64,000 nucleotides of DNA from Meghimatium bilineatum (taxonomy: Eukaryota > Mollusca > Gastropoda > Stylommatophora > Philomycidae). Numbering within the stretch: position 1 is the stretch's first letter; every line of letters starts with the position of its first letter. The translations under genes were made by a program, and so were the position numbers. Of the stretch, positions 1-12,765 are shown in pieces. Where the stretch lies: assembly GCA_034231615.1 (NCBI GenBank), contig CM067298.1, forward strand, positions 23,157,934-23,221,933, in the 5' to 3' direction. The notes below the pieces were generated by a model that worked only from the letters and a program-made list of their open reading frames with translations, had not been told where the DNA came from and did no database searches.

Positions 1-190
1 ACAAAAATGTGATAATGACATGTGTACAAGTGTGATGATATAATGTGTATATTTGTGATAATGACATGTGTACAAGTGTGATAATATTATGTGTACATGT
101 GTGATAATATTATGTGTACATGTGTGATGATATTATGTTTATAAATGTGATGATATTATGTGTACATGTGTGATAATATTATCTGTATAC
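1..190. repeat. 23-bp minisatellite, first block
   Basis: About eight degenerate copies of a 22-23 bp unit built on GTGTACATGTGTGATAATAT run from the window edge to about position 190. The same unit occurs in this orientation at 5385-5860 and reverse-complemented at 3105-5336, so all three blocks are one satellite family. The unit contains near-palindromic pieces (GTGTACAC-like and TGATATCA-like). The array is cut by the window start, so its true length is unknown. Confidence 0.9.
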
Positions 191-1122
191 TTGTGACAGA
201 CTGTCGAACTTGCCGGGAGTCGGACAACGAAAATTGACGAAGGATAATACTAAAATTACCTGGCTTTTATTTTGTTCAGTTATTACTTTAAAAAAATAAG
301 AAACAAATAGACACCGTAAGAAAATAAATGCTAGTAAGTGTTGACGAGACTGGGTTATTGACGGCGTTAGTTAGCCTGAATATTCAACCAGCCGTGACAG
401 GAGCACGAGAATAGTAGGAGAGAATAAAATATTACCAAAAACTGTTTAAGAAAGGATGCGTATAGAATAGAATATTCTGGAAAGGATTGTTGAACCTTGA
501 TTGTCGCAAACTAGAATAAAACTAGATTAAAGGAAAATTTTTGCGGACAAAAACGTGAATACACATGAGTATTCAGCAAGATTGAGATCCAAAAGTAAGT
601 TTTAAAAAACCCTGAATATAACGGATTGTAATCAATCTTGAGTGATCAGTCGTTCTTTCACCGGCAACTAAGCAACAGCTCAGCCATCTAACAAAAGGAT
701 TAATCGGGGAACTGTCCATGAAACGGGGCATGGTACTTCGAACTCTATAGTTTTTTGTTTTTTTTGTCATGAGGATTGTTGGAGTGCAAGCTGTGCATCG
801 TAATGTCAGGAGAGTTTGTGGCATGTTGGATTTGTTAGGAGCTCCTATGTTATCGTAAAGTTTTGGAGTGAATATTGTGAATTCTAGTGTTATAGATAGA
901 ATATTAGAATTAGAAGCGAGCAGGCGCAAGTTGTGATAAAGGCTTATATATTAGAAGTAAAATAGCAGTAGAAAGGTTATTAATCTGTGTGTAGAAATTG
1001 AATAAACTAATTAGGTATTTGTGTAGGTCGTCGGGAACGTGACACCGTGTATGGTTCACCTTTGATGAAATTTCTACTGAAAGACTACAATCGTTTCAGA
1101 GTATGAAATATTCCGAAGGTAT

Positions 1123-1164
<42 letters not shown>

Positions 1165-3104
1165 CCAAACAGAGTGATGAAATTCGAGAGAATGAGAAAT
1201 CTCTTCTACGAAATCTTCGTCTTAGAATAGAGGTAAGAAAAGTGAGAAGCTATATTCTCAAACGTCGTTATATGCTCAATGCAGTAGAGCATGTGAAATA
1301 TTGTGAGTGTGTAATACTTACCACCGAAGAGTTCGTTTAGTCATTAGTTAGATGTTGAATCTCTCAATAGTGTTTGTTGGATCTCTCCAACGTGAGTGAT
1401 CACCCAGTGTTTTAGAATGGTGCTTGTGGTGTCTTTGCATTAACCAAAAGGAGAGCTAAATTTGCAGGGGAAGTATTTGTAGTTTCTTTTCTTGAAATTT
1501 CAACCTTTTTTTATGAAGCCTTACCAGAGTTTCTGTCTTTTTGATGTCTAATTTACCGAGGTAACCTGTATGAATAGTTACTCAATTTTCGAGAGTGTTT
1601 CGGGATACAACTAGCTGGAAGCCTTGAATTTGGATCAACCTGCTGTATTTTCTTGAGGACCCAGCCAGTCAACGTTACCTTCGGAGCGATCGTCTTCGGG
1701 AGTGCAAGATGTCCGTTTCAAGCCAACGGGATGGCTTAGTGAATAAATAGTGAACACTTCGTTATCACATTCACACCCCTTGCTAAATTGTGCAAATTCA
1801 CTAGCCAATTGAAGCGCCAAGTTAGTGAACATTGAACACCACGTTATTAATGTCACCATCAACTTTATTTTCGATTTTATTTGGATAGCCTGACCAATAA
1901 TATAATTAACCTCGAAAACTGCAAATTATTTACTTAAAGGATAGGTTCATAGTGACTGTTCATCAATTTGTGAACTAATTTTTAAATGATAGTTAGGTTA
2001 GCTGGGGTATACCTCTTGATTTGATATTAGAAACAATAGGTTGGTTGGTTGGTTGGTTGCTGATCCAGCGGTCCATGGGCTCATACCCTTTGACCTAATG
2101 CAATTAAATGGCATTATATTGCTGGGAAGTCTGTGGATTTTCGGCCCACCCTGGGACAGAGCCAGAGAATAACTATCACACCTCCAGGAAGTAGGTTTCA
2201 ACCTATGCACTGCTCCTAGCCACTGTAGCCAAGATAGGGTTTACTGAGCTCATTCACCGCCACCAATTGACTACTGGTTATGCCGAACTTCTCTATTGCT
2301 CCAGGCATGCAACCACATGTTCAAATCAAAAGGATTGTCACGTCCTGAGTCACTGTGCCTCTATGATTTGTCTCAGCCATAGGAAAAACAGTGATGTCAG
2401 TTTCCTCCTCCCCAGTGCTGCACAGTACAACTCTGGTTCCCTCCCAACCATAGAGGGTGCATACATATATATTCAGATAAACATGAAACACATTTCAAGA
2501 ACAAAATAAAAGTATAATTGTATAGATGACATGCCATGAAGCTTCTTTTAGAAGATAACCTCAATATAACGGCATGTCATCCACTAAGGTTTTCTGTTGC
2601 ATGGATGGTATGTCTATTGGGCCAATGGTGAGGCCCACAGATGCAACCACATGCGTAGAAACAATAGGCGATCATCCTATAGCCAGGGAATCAACTGCCT
2701 TCTTTCTTGTATAAAGACTGAAAGAATGTGTTATACGTCATAACTTAGATTGTCCTCACGTAATTTATGTCAATGAAAGAAAGTTACTATTAAAGATATA
2801 TATTACGATTTAGTTAAGGTTTCAGAAAGGACCATTCTTTTTTTAGTTCGCAGTCACACGACGAACATCAGAAGAAGTATTCATAACATCAAAATAAATT
2901 CCCGATTTAAAAAAAACTATACGGAGAAGGAAGAAAATGAACCACGGGCCATAACATCAACAAATCACACAACAACTAAAGAAGACAACTCCTATAGAAG
3001 AGTTGTAAAGTGATACTACCATATCCAAGAAGTTATACTGTACCAGAAATTGATGGAGAGTTACATGAGATAGAAGATGAAGCAAAGTATCATCAAGAAA
3101 ACAA
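191..3104. other. non-coding stretch, no gene recognised
   Basis: All open frames here are short and resemble no protein I know. The region holds a (GA)n microsatellite at about 1128-1160 and a short perfect inverted repeat (arms 2525-2535 and 2571-2581, 11 bp each). It also holds GC-richer sequence at 2200-2480 that looks like an old interspersed repeat but cannot be named. No splice-flanked conserved exon was seen. Confidence 0.5.
1128..1160. repeat. (GA)n microsatellite
   Basis: An uninterrupted GA run of about 16 dinucleotides lies in otherwise unremarkable sequence. Similar GA tracts occur at about 24063-24100, 45243-45275 and 52198-52245. Confidence 0.95.
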
Positions 3105-5336
3105 ATATAATATCATCACACTTGTACACATGATATCATTACACTTGTACACATGATATCATCACACTTGTACACATGATATAATCACACTTGTATACAC
3201 AATATAATCACTCTTGTACACATAATATTATCACACTTGTACACATGATATCATCACATTTGTACAAATTATATCACTACACTTGTACACATAATATCAT
3301 CACACTTGTCCACATGGTATCATCACACGTGTACACATAATATCATCACGCCTATACACATGAGATTATCACAATTGTATACATGATATCATCACACTTG
3401 TACACATGATATCATCACACTTGTACACATGATATCATCACTGTACATATACACGTAATATCACCACACTTGTACAAATTATATCACTGCACTTCTACAC
3501 ATGATATCATCACACTTGTACACATAATATTATCACACTTGTACACATGATATCATCACATTTATACAAATTATATCACTACATTTGTACACATAATATC
3601 ATCACACTTGTCCACATGGTATCATCACACTTGTACACATAATATCATCACACCTCTACACATGAGATTATCACACTTGTACACATAATATCATCACACT
3701 TGTACATATGATATAATGACATTTGTACACATAATATCATCACATTTGTGCACATAATATCATCACACTTGTACAAATTATATCATCACACTTGTACAAA
3801 TAATATCATCACACTTGTATACATGATATCATCACACTTGTACACATGATAGCATCACAATACATGTACACGTAATATCATCACACATGTACAAATTATA
3901 TCACTACACTTGTACACATGATATCATCACAATTGTACAACATTATATCATTACACTTGTACACATGATATCATCACACTTGTACACATAATATCATCAC
4001 ACTTGTACACATAATATCATCACATCTGTACACATAATATCATCACACTTGTACACATGATATCATCACACTTGTACACATGATATTATCACACTTGTAC
4101 ACATAATATCATCACACCTGTACATATGATATCATCACAATTGTACACATAATATCATCACATCTGTACACATAATATCATCACACTTGTACACATGATG
4201 TCATCACACTTGTACACATGATATCATCACACTTGTACACATGATATAATCACACTTGTATACACAATATAATCACTCTTGTACACATAATATTATCACA
4301 CTTGTACACATGATATCATCACATTTGTACAAATTATATCACTACACTTGTACACATAATATCATCACACTTGTCCACATGGTATCATCACACGTGTACA
4401 CATAATATCATCACGCCTATACACATGAGATTATCACAATTGTATACATGATATCATCACACTTGTACACATGATATCATCACACTTGTACACATGATAT
4501 CATCACTGTACATATACACGTAATATCACCACACTTGTACAAATTATATCACTGCACTTCTACACATGATATCATCACACTTGTACACATAATATTATCA
4601 CACTTGTACACATGATATCATCACATTTATACAAATTATATCACTACATTTGTACACATAATATCATCACACTTGTCCACATGGTATCATCACACTTGTA
4701 CACATAATATCATCACACCTCTACACATGAGATTATCACACTTGTACACATAATATCATCACACTTGTACATATGATATAATGACATTTGTACACATAAT
4801 ATCATCACATTTGTGCACATAATATCATCACACTTGTACAAATTATATCATCACACTTGTACAAATAATATCATCACACTTGTATACATGATATCATCAC
4901 ACTTGTACACATGATAGCATCACAATACATGTACACGTAATATCATCACACATGTACAAATTATATCACTACACTTGTACACATGATATCATCACAATTG
5001 TACAACATTATATCATTACACTTGTACACATGATATCATCACACTTGTACACATAATATCATCACACTTGTACACATAATATCATCACATCTGTACACAT
5101 AATATCATCACACTTGTACACATGATATCATCACACTTGTACACATGATATTATCACACTTGTACACATAATATCATCACACCTGTACATATGATATCAT
5201 CACAATTGTACACATAATATCATCACATCTGTACACATAATATCATCACACTTGTACACATGATGTCATCACACATGTACACGAAATATCATCATACTTG
5301 TACACATGCTATCATCACAACACATGTACATGTATT
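3105..5336. repeat. 23-bp minisatellite, main array
   Basis: Nearly one hundred copies of a 22-23 bp unit of the form ACTTGTACACATGATATCAT plus CAC. Variants include ATAATATCATCAC, ACAAATTATATCACTAC and TCCACATGGTATC. The orientation is opposite to the blocks at 1-190 and 5385-5860. The array contains a long-range duplication: marker variants such as TTGTATACACAATATAATCA occur at 3191 and again at 4257. This gives a roughly 1066-bp higher-order unit, with about 3131-4196 copied into about 4197-5262. Confidence 0.95.
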
Positions 5337-5384
5337 ATCATAACAAATATGTTTTAAAATTGAGGAGGGGGGGTGATTCTGCTT

Positions 5385-5860
5385 TTATGTACATGTGTGA
5401 TAATATCATGTGTACAAGTGTGATAATATCATGTATACAAGTGTGATAATATCACGTGTACAAGTGTGATAATATCATGTGTGCAAGTGTCATAATATCA
5501 TGTGTACAAAAGTCATAATATATTGTGTACACGTGTGATGATATTATGTATGTGTGATGGTATTATATGTATATGTGTGGTGGTATTATGTGTACATGTG
5601 TGGTGGTAATATGTGTACATGTGTGGAGGTAATATGTGTACATGTGTGGTGGTATTATGTGTACATGTGTGGTGGTAATATGTGTACATGTGTGGTGGTA
5701 ATATGTGTACATGTGTGGTGGTAATATATGTACATGTGTATTGGTATTATGTGTACATGTGTGGTGGTAATATGTGTACATGTGTGGTGGTAATATGTGT
5801 ACATGTGTGGTGGTATTATATGTATATGTGTGATGATATTGTGCATGCATGTTTGATAAC
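5385..5860. repeat. 23-bp minisatellite, inverted block
   Basis: About twenty units of the same family in the opposite orientation to 3105-5336. They drift from GTGTACAAGTGTGATAATAT at the left to GTGTACATGTGTGGTGGTAA at the right. A 45-bp spacer containing a run of seven or more G separates the two orientations. Both strands stay open in several frames because the unit lacks stop codons; those frames are repeat artefacts, not genes. Confidence 0.95.
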
Positions 5861-5879
5861 ATGTGCCAGGGCATATACT

Positions 5880-8285
5880 GCATAGATGCTTACTAATATA
5901 TCCAACATGTGCAAACATATCAACGTTTGATAACTCTAGCAATAATATACGATAAACAAATGTGATTATGTTCCATGTTGAGAACGTCTGAACAGCTGAC
6001 TATAAACAGAATTTTTCGTTGCTCTATGTAATTGAAGTAACTACTTCATGACGTAAACAACCAACATCATTTGCTTCCCCTTATAGATCGTTCCTGTTAT
6101 AGTGAATCTGCAGATCTGAGGATAAGTTCGTGCTTACACGGGAGATAACTGCAACTATTTGAAAGTATTTCACACCAGAACAACAAGACAGGTAAGAAAT
6201 CTAGTGTTTTGATTATAGTCATAGTATTGATTTTTTAAATAAAATTGAGGACTCTGTGACTGGATTACCAGAACCACAATCCTGATATTGTATATAGCTA
6301 AAATCTCTGATATAAGAGCAAACCTAACCAAAAGAGCTGTCCTTCAGCGCCGAATAAGGACAGAAACCAGAGATCTCCAGTTCGAGCCATGTGACGCTAC
6401 TGGGTGTAATTCTTTTCTGTTGTTGAAACCCATAGTCAAACACTCTGTGATAGCTGTTCTGCGAAGTGTCTCTCTTAGTCTTCCTCTTTTTCTTTTGCCA
6501 TTTTATATTTTACTTACCAAAAACACAATCTTGATTTTAGTAATGTTATAGAATGTAAACACTGACGACACTGTGTTAAACTTCTCATGGAATATACAGA
6601 TCTTCAACTAATATACGTCATTTTTTTGCGTTTCTCGTATGTGATAATTTTATGTCTCCCACTCGTCGAAACGTCTTTCCCCAGCTGTCTTCCCCATGAA
6701 TTGTTTGGTAGATATGTCTCTCATTTCCATCATATTCTAGCCCCATATCTTCCCTACAATACCATTATCATTCCTTCTTAATGTATACCTTAATGTATCC
6801 CACATTTAATGTATACAATTATCATACCGTCTTAATGTATACCTCCTTAATATATACCTTCTTAATGTATACCATATTTAACATACCATTCGTTATTCAA
6901 GATCTAATTCAACTAGTATTTATATTTTTCAATTCCTCATTAAGAATATCCAGAGGTGGCGGTGACTGGAGTAAGGGTTGTACATAAATTATACCAATAA
7001 TTAAGGGACTAAATAATTGTGACAGTTGTTGACATGGGGAGGGGGGCGTTAGTTGACGTCACCAATTCTCCTTTTTTTTTACACACTAATAAAGTTTTTT
7101 TTAATGTAAATCTTTCTCTGCTTACTTTTTAAAATAGTGAAGCAGGAAATGTCCTGAGTTCTTGACATTTGTTGATAAGTATGGGGGAGGGAATCCACAA
7201 TTAGCTGAAAGATGTTGCAATGGGCATCCCCTTATCTTATCCGGGTCAATCTAAAGAGTGCCTACCTGTGTGATTACTTCCCTTGCCTATGGTTATCAGT
7301 TTGTTTATCATTTATTAATTTAAATATAGCTACAATTTAGGGTTAGAGTTAGAATTAGCTATGTAAAACATAACTAACCGTAACCCCTAACCTAAAAATA
7401 TGAATATTTCAATTAATTATTAATGATTTATAAATATAATATTTATACCAATTAACAACAAAATACGTAGGTAGGCACTAATGAGAAACAAGAACGAAAA
7501 CGGGGACTGGACTGCGATAATAGTACCGAATAATATTTTTATAAAAATAGGAAGCATCCAGGAGTTCTAGGAACAAATCGTGAGTCAGTAGACGGGATTT
7601 GAACCTGGTCTGGTCAACTGGTAGCTATTCGCCTCGCAACTTGAGTTAACATGTTTTTCGAATTCATTTAGAGATGCGATATAATTTAATTATGTAAATG
7701 TCTTTACTCAAGTTGCGAGGCAAATAAAATCCGACTGAAAGGACCTGGTTTAAATCCCATCTACTGCTTTCTGATATTATTAGAACAACAATCTCCATTC
7801 TCTGTTTATCGTGGAAAGTACTGATGTAACCTAATTGGACTAATGTTCGCTGTTGAAAGAAACATACCTCACGAGGTAATCTGTACTTAATCCAACCAAA
7901 TTTCTCCTTAGTAACTATTTCATACCATTTCAGTTTATGCAAGCCCTTACTTTTAAAAAAAAGAACAGCTGTTATTATTGTTCACGAATTTTTTTTCTTA
8001 AGCGTTCATTCTCAAAATCCAGTTGGATCTCTCTTGAAAAAGCACTAAAATCCTACTAGATTTTTATCAGGATATAGTCCAGAGAATGGAAATGAACAGC
8101 TATATACACGGGTCAATATGTCTTCTTGTAAACATAAATAACATAGATACAGAACAATGTTGCTTCAAATAATATCTTATACAAGTAAATTCAAGTAGGA
8201 AGCATAAGAAAAATTAAAATAAATCTTACAGATGACGGGAATTGACAGGTTACAGTGTGGAGATTAACTAATGTATAAACACATT
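5880..8285. other. non-coding stretch
   Basis: No recognisable exon. A degenerate repeat of about 13-25 bp based on CTTAATGTATACC lies at 6776-6890. The pair of tRNA-like elements at 7560-7765 is listed separately. The rest is AT-rich single-copy-looking DNA with only short frames. Confidence 0.5.
7560..7765. repeat. head-to-head pair of tRNA-like short elements
   Basis: Two copies of a short element face each other. The left copy (- strand) has a polymerase III B-box-like GGTTCAAATCC, seen reverse-complemented at 7595-7605. The right copy (+ strand) has GGTTTAAATCC at about 7747-7757. Their inner ends form perfect 16-bp inverted arms at 7631-7646 and 7706-7721. Related copies lie at 9205-9290, 28625-28735 and perhaps 63690-63740. 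A tRNA-derived SINE is the best reading; the A box is weak. Confidence 0.5.
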
Positions 8286-8291
8286 TGTTTG

Positions 8292-8330
8292 TCCTGATGA
8301 AGGCTTTATAGTCGAAACGTCGTCTGTCTC
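8292..8330 (+). other. hammerhead-ribozyme-like core
   Basis: The sequence CCTGATGAAGGCTTTATAGT continues into CGAAACG. It has the hammerhead core order CTGATGA, a short hairpin (GGC paired with GTC around a TTTATA loop), then GAAA. Such degenerate cores are known from terminal repeats of Penelope-like elements and from retrozymes. I see no reverse transcriptase beside it, and stems I and III are not convincing, so this is probably an inactive relic. Confidence 0.4.
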
Positions 8331-8809
8331 TGTATCTCGTTGTTAAGTTGTTTTATGTTTTATTTTGGTAACACACCTACCTATTTTTGTATATCTTGAC
8401 ATTTTGCCCAGTGTTACCCCAGCCACCTACTTCCTGTTTAGGGTTGTTACCCTACACTGGAAGATTTATCCCTTAATGTATAAACAGTCTCTTCTACTCA
8501 CGTATACATGTAGAATGTAGAGTGCAAGTTACAAATATTTATTAGATAATACTTTTCTCAAGATGTCTGAATGGAAGTTAAATTACTACAGTTAGACATA
8601 AGACAGTAAACATTAAGAGCATACTTTATCTTAGTATCAAAAAGCACTAGATAATAGTTGGGACAATCGTGTCACGGAAAATTTAGTTACTACATGCTGG
8701 AAAATAAGATGTATAATTTTATTATGCGCAAAAGTTGTACGTTCCAGCATTGCTTTCTTAACTAGAGAAAGCTTAGACTCAAAATAATATTAGAAGAACT
8801 AAATTAAAT

Positions 8810-8960
8810 CTATGAAATAAGAACCAGTGACAATTCAGAAATCGATGAAATAAGAACCATTGACAATTTGTAAAATCTATGAAATTATAACCGTTGACAG
8901 TTCAGAAATCAATGAAATAAGAACCGTTGACAGTTTAGAAATCGATACGCGAAGAACCGC
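8810..8960. repeat. about 38-bp degenerate tandem repeat
   Basis: Four to five imperfect copies of a unit containing GAAATAAGAACC, then TTGACA, then a CAGAAATCGAT-like end. No coding potential. Confidence 0.8.
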
Positions 8961-9204
8961 TGGCGGTCCAGAAAATGATAATACAAAAATTCGTTTATGG
9001 TTCAGAATGTGAAATTCACAATGAAATTCAACAAAAAATAAAAGAGTGAAACAACCCTAATTAACTGTAGGCCCCACTGGTTGAGGATTTCCTATACCAT
9101 GGTCTGTGATAGCAAAGGACTACATCTCTGATGGTACAGTGAGCAATCTACCGTCTAATTATAAAAGGTGAATTTTCAGACAGGAGAACAACCTTATCCA
9201 AAAA

Positions 9205-9290
9205 ACAAAATATCAGGAAACGGGATTTGAACCAGGTCTATTCAGCTGGCACATATTCGCCCTACAACGTGAGTCATTAGACCAATCCGC
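9205..9290 (-). repeat. tRNA-like short element
   Basis: The reverse strand carries a GGTTCAAATCC B-box-like motif downstream of a GTGCCAGCTGAA-like segment. The same two blocks occur in the same order in the elements at 7560-7765 and 28625-28735. Interpreted as one SINE family copy. Confidence 0.45.
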
Positions 9291-9429
9291 ATCCAACAAT
9301 ATTACATAGTTAATGTGTAGAATTTCAAGTAGAACCAATTGTACTCGTTTCTTTTATACTGTACATGACGACTTCTGTTATTACAATATTTATATATTTT
9401 ATTTCTATCCACCCTTTTCCTATATTGCA

Positions 9430-9515
9430 GGTATTCCATATTGTATTGCAAACACTGTGGGTATTCCATATCAAACTGTGGATATTCCATATCAAACTGT
9501 GGATATTCAATAATG
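9430..9515. repeat. 21-bp tandem repeat
   Basis: About four copies of a unit ATATTCCATATCAAACTGTGG. Overlapping open frames on both strands (positions 9302-9845) come mainly from this repeat and are not supported as genes. Confidence 0.85.
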
Positions 9516-9519
9516 ATGG

Positions 9520-10555
9520 TTGGATATTTGAAACAGTTATCCATTATTTTGTTCATAGTTTTAATGTCAAACCCTGTGATATCTCAACGACTGCTCGGGA
9601 GAAAAGCGAATATTTCTGATATAATCACCTTGTTCAGGTTAAAACAGGTCAGTATGCACTATAGTTTATTCCATAATTCATGTTACTCAGTTGGGATTAT
9701 TTTTCTCCAAAACTACTTGTTAGATCGAGATCTTTTGCATCCAACTTTAATTGCTCCATGTCTTTTGAAACTATTTTTTTGCCTTAGAAATGTAACTATA
9801 TTAAAACATTTTCTATATAAAGTATACATTTATAAAGGTTTGTGAATGTACTTAATGTGTCATTTTTTAAACTGCAGCCGAGTCTGTCATACAGCCCTGG
9901 TTGATGAGGGGAAATACGCCTTATTTCTTTATTTATTTTTATCTTCTCCAACTCTTCATTGGCTGTGACTCAAAAAGTAAATATACTGGCCAATTAAAAT
10001 TATGATAAAATAAGCAGACATCGTGAGTGATTGACTTATACCGCTGGGAAATGCAACGTTTTTGTCATGCGCTTCAATTTGACTCGTTATTCTACGGAAA
10101 TCACGTTTTCCAGGAGTGCGAAATGTGTTATCATTTGCCGTTCATTTAGAGATTTCATCGTTATTTACATATTTCGTAAATGTATTTGACTTGGGTATCT
10201 TCGTGCTTTTCATTTTACCATTGTGATGTGTTGTCAAGATTGTCACCAATTAAAAGTACGAATATACTTGAGTATGCTTTAGAAGAGATTTTGCCAGAAC
10301 ATTTAATATCAGTTTTGCTGATTTTTGGTTACATTACCTAATTGTTCAATCTTAAAATAATAGATAAATTCCAGTTTACTCAAATGTGTGTCGCATATTC
10401 CGCGTTTTTAAAAATTGTGGTATCTTGTTCGGTTTAGAAAATGTAAATATGTAGTTAAGAGTTTTATTACAATATGAATTTGAAGTGTAAATTTACTACT
10501 ATACAAAGTGTGACTGCACAATTCTAGTTACTTTTGCAGAGAAGCTAGTAGTGGC
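9520..10555. other. non-coding flank of transposase relic
   Basis: AT-rich DNA with no protein similarity that I can recognise. Part of it may be the 5' non-coding arm of the transposon whose coding region starts near 10559, but no terminal inverted repeat pair could be matched by eye. Confidence 0.4.
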
Positions 10556-10558
10556 CGT

Positions 10559-11608
10559 TTGCATTACGACATACACAATCATAAAAAGGGAACCCATCAT
10601 GCTCACGGTCTTAAAAAAATTCAATTTAACCGCTGGATAAAACAGGACAGTAACAATATAAATCATGAACGACAGCAAGATAGGAAAAAGAAAACTGACG
10701 ATTTCGACAAAGATGTTATTGTACGTGAGATGTTTAGAATGTTTCGGGCAGATGATTTGGTAACACTAAGTAAATTGAAAGTTCGTCTGCGCAGTCATTG
10801 TGATATTAATATTTATAAAACTGTATTATGGTGGATTGTTAGGGGCAGCATTTTCACTTTTCGGAAATCTCTTACAGGTAAGAATATATTATGTGAGAAA
10901 ACGCACCTCATATCTGCACGATGCAAATATCTGAGGCAGATATGTCAGCGTATGATGGTAGATTTTGACATAGTATTTTTGGATGAAACATGGGTAAATA
11001 CTCACAATACATTTGATAAAGAGTGGCAATCACTTGATGGAACTAAAGAAAGGGAAAGTCCAAGCAGCAAAGGTAAACGCATTGTAATAGGTCATGCAGG
11101 CAGTAACGCAAATGGTCTTGCCAGTGGGGCAGAACTTATTTTTCAAACATTATCTGCAGATGGTAGAAACTACCACACCGAAATGAGTGGAATTATTTTC
11201 AGGAAATGGTTAGCCAACTCACTTCTACCAACTCTGGATAGGTCATCATGTATTGTTATGGACAATGCCCCCTAAAATAAGGTAGCTGCGCTATGACATG
11301 GCATGTGCAAGAAAATGTATTTTTTGCAGCAGTAAATTCAAACCAGAGTCGTTAGAACTTGGGAGACGGACAAAGAAGACGAAGACTTTTGTTAACTAAC
11401 AAAATTATGGCTGAGGATGGTCAAACTCTCTTCGGCTACCTTTACCATTTACATCTCAATCCTATTGAACTTGTGGGATGCAATCAAAAGGCAATTTGCC
11501 GCACTAAACAAGACATTCAAACTTTGTGATGTAATAAATATAATACAAGATGCCTTCACACAAATAGTTATTGAGTACTGGGGAATGTGTGAAGAGCATG
11601 TGCTTTAA
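10559..11608 (+). pseudogene. Tc1/mariner-like DDE transposase, broken
   Basis: A cut-and-paste transposase of the IS630-Tc1-mariner superfamily, no longer functional. The first 238 codons are open. The N-terminal part suggests helix-turn-helix DNA binding (FDKDVIVREMFRMF around residue 49, then TLSKLKVRL). The catalytic core shows FLDETWVN (first Asp, residue 142) and VMDNAP (second Asp, residue 235). A stop follows directly after DNAP. The C-terminal part resumes around 11420-11608, where LNPIEL supplies the third acidic residue in one frame and continues as WDAIKRQ in another, so there is at least one frameshift. A second, longer copy of the family is at 59488-60676 on the other strand. 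Terminal inverted repeats were not identified. Confidence 0.85.
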
Positions 11609-11609
11609 G

Positions 11610-12250
11610 AGGAAGAGACATATTGGTAACGAGATGGTTTGCATTTTATTCAGTCCTTAGCAGTAGTCGATCTTTTTGAATTTTCAGAATCTGGATAAAA
11701 CAGTCGATGTGCCCATCTCTGTTATACTCACATCGACTAATTATCTACCAATATCACGGACTTATAACAAAGTCAACTTGTATTTCATTGTTTTACTTCT
11801 CACAACGATTTGTTTGCTGTCACCTTTATTTATGGAATGTCCAAATACACATATTCCTCTTCAACACCAATGTCACAAGAAAAATATAAGACTATTTGAT
11901 CATCAAATATAACTGCTTTTCATACAAACTGGAAGTAATTATAACTGTCTCACATTTCCTGTTATTATATGAAGTTGGGATACTCCTTTGCATCCACAAT
12001 TTTGTGTATTACGGTAAATGTGTTATTTTTTCTGCTTATGCAAAGAATATAGCAAAAAATTGTTTAAAAAAAATTAAAATTTGTGCATATTCCAATCTAC
12101 CTATCAATTTGTAAAATATGCATTTACTAAGGTCTTGTTGTGTGTAAGACTAACTGCCAAATATGGTTGCTATGCATAAAGTAGTTTCGTGAAAATTGGG
12201 CTCAAGTTATTACAATGAATTATGAAACGAACTAAGATCGGTAAATGTTG
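11610..12250. other. non-coding stretch after transposase
   Basis: AT-rich, only short frames. It probably includes the 3' flank of the transposon, but no end could be defined. Confidence 0.4.
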
Positions 12251-12254
12251 TGTG

Positions 12255-12400
12255 ATATATTAATGGCGTGTGACAGAGTAATGGTTTGTAATAGGTGAAC
12301 TGTATGTGACAAGGTAGTGATATGTAATCGATTAATTATATGTCACATTGTAATGGTATGTAACTTGGTAATAGGTGAGCTGTATGTGACAAAGTAAATC
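12255..12400. repeat. degenerate TGTGACAAGGTAAT repeat
   Basis: Irregular copies of TGTGACAAGGTAATGG with GTATGTAATAGG spacers. The same motif continues at about 12720-12765, on the other side of the LINE fragment at 12405-12718. The fragment therefore appears to have landed inside the repeat. Confidence 0.75.
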
Positions 12401-12404
12401 GAAT

Positions 12405-12718
12405 GATAAAATCAGAGAAGAGACACATCAAAATTTCATCACAGATGTTATCAGAAAACGCCGTTGGTCCTATATCGGGCATGTCCTACGCGCAGACATC
12501 AACATAATACACCACCAATCTCTTGAATGGATACCTACAGGCAAAAGAGCCAGGGATAGACCAAAAGAAACACTCAGAAGAACAATACTTAGAGGAAGTA
12601 AAACAATCAATATCCATACTATTCAATATTCAAGAACTGCACAGAATATCTTTGAACAGACAGAATTGGAGAGATCTGACCTCTGCCCTATGCGCTAACT
12701 TCAGCGCAAAAGGAAAAT
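12405..12718 (+). pseudogene. non-LTR retrotransposon ORF2 C-terminus
   Basis: One frame with few breaks reads KRRWSYIGHVLRADIN, then GKRARDRPKETLRRT, and ends with WRDLTSALCANFSAKGK. This is the typical tail of RTE/craft-type LINE polyproteins (W-GH-LR, GKR-RGRPK-TWRRT, A-DR--WR-L). It is a 5'-truncated insertion within the TGTGACAAGGTAAT repeat. The family differs from the I/Nimb-type element immediately to the right. Confidence 0.8.
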
Positions 12719-12765
12719 GAATGTGACAAGGTAATTGCAATAGGCAACTATGTAACAAGGTAATT

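Noticed and set aside
2267..2509. 80-codon frame with several cysteines
   Set aside because: It looks like part of an interspersed GC-rich repeat; no recognisable domain and no splice context.
1..5860. CRISPR array
   Set aside because: Units are contiguous without unique spacers, the sequence is animal-like and no cas genes exist.
5563..5942. His/Tyr/Thr-rich frames on the - strand
   Set aside because: They consist of the 23-bp minisatellite translated; composition is fully explained by the repeat.
9441..9845. 134-codon frame possibly a small secreted or membrane protein
   Set aside because: Its start is in a 21-bp tandem repeat, and overlapping frames on both strands are equally open; no conserved motif.
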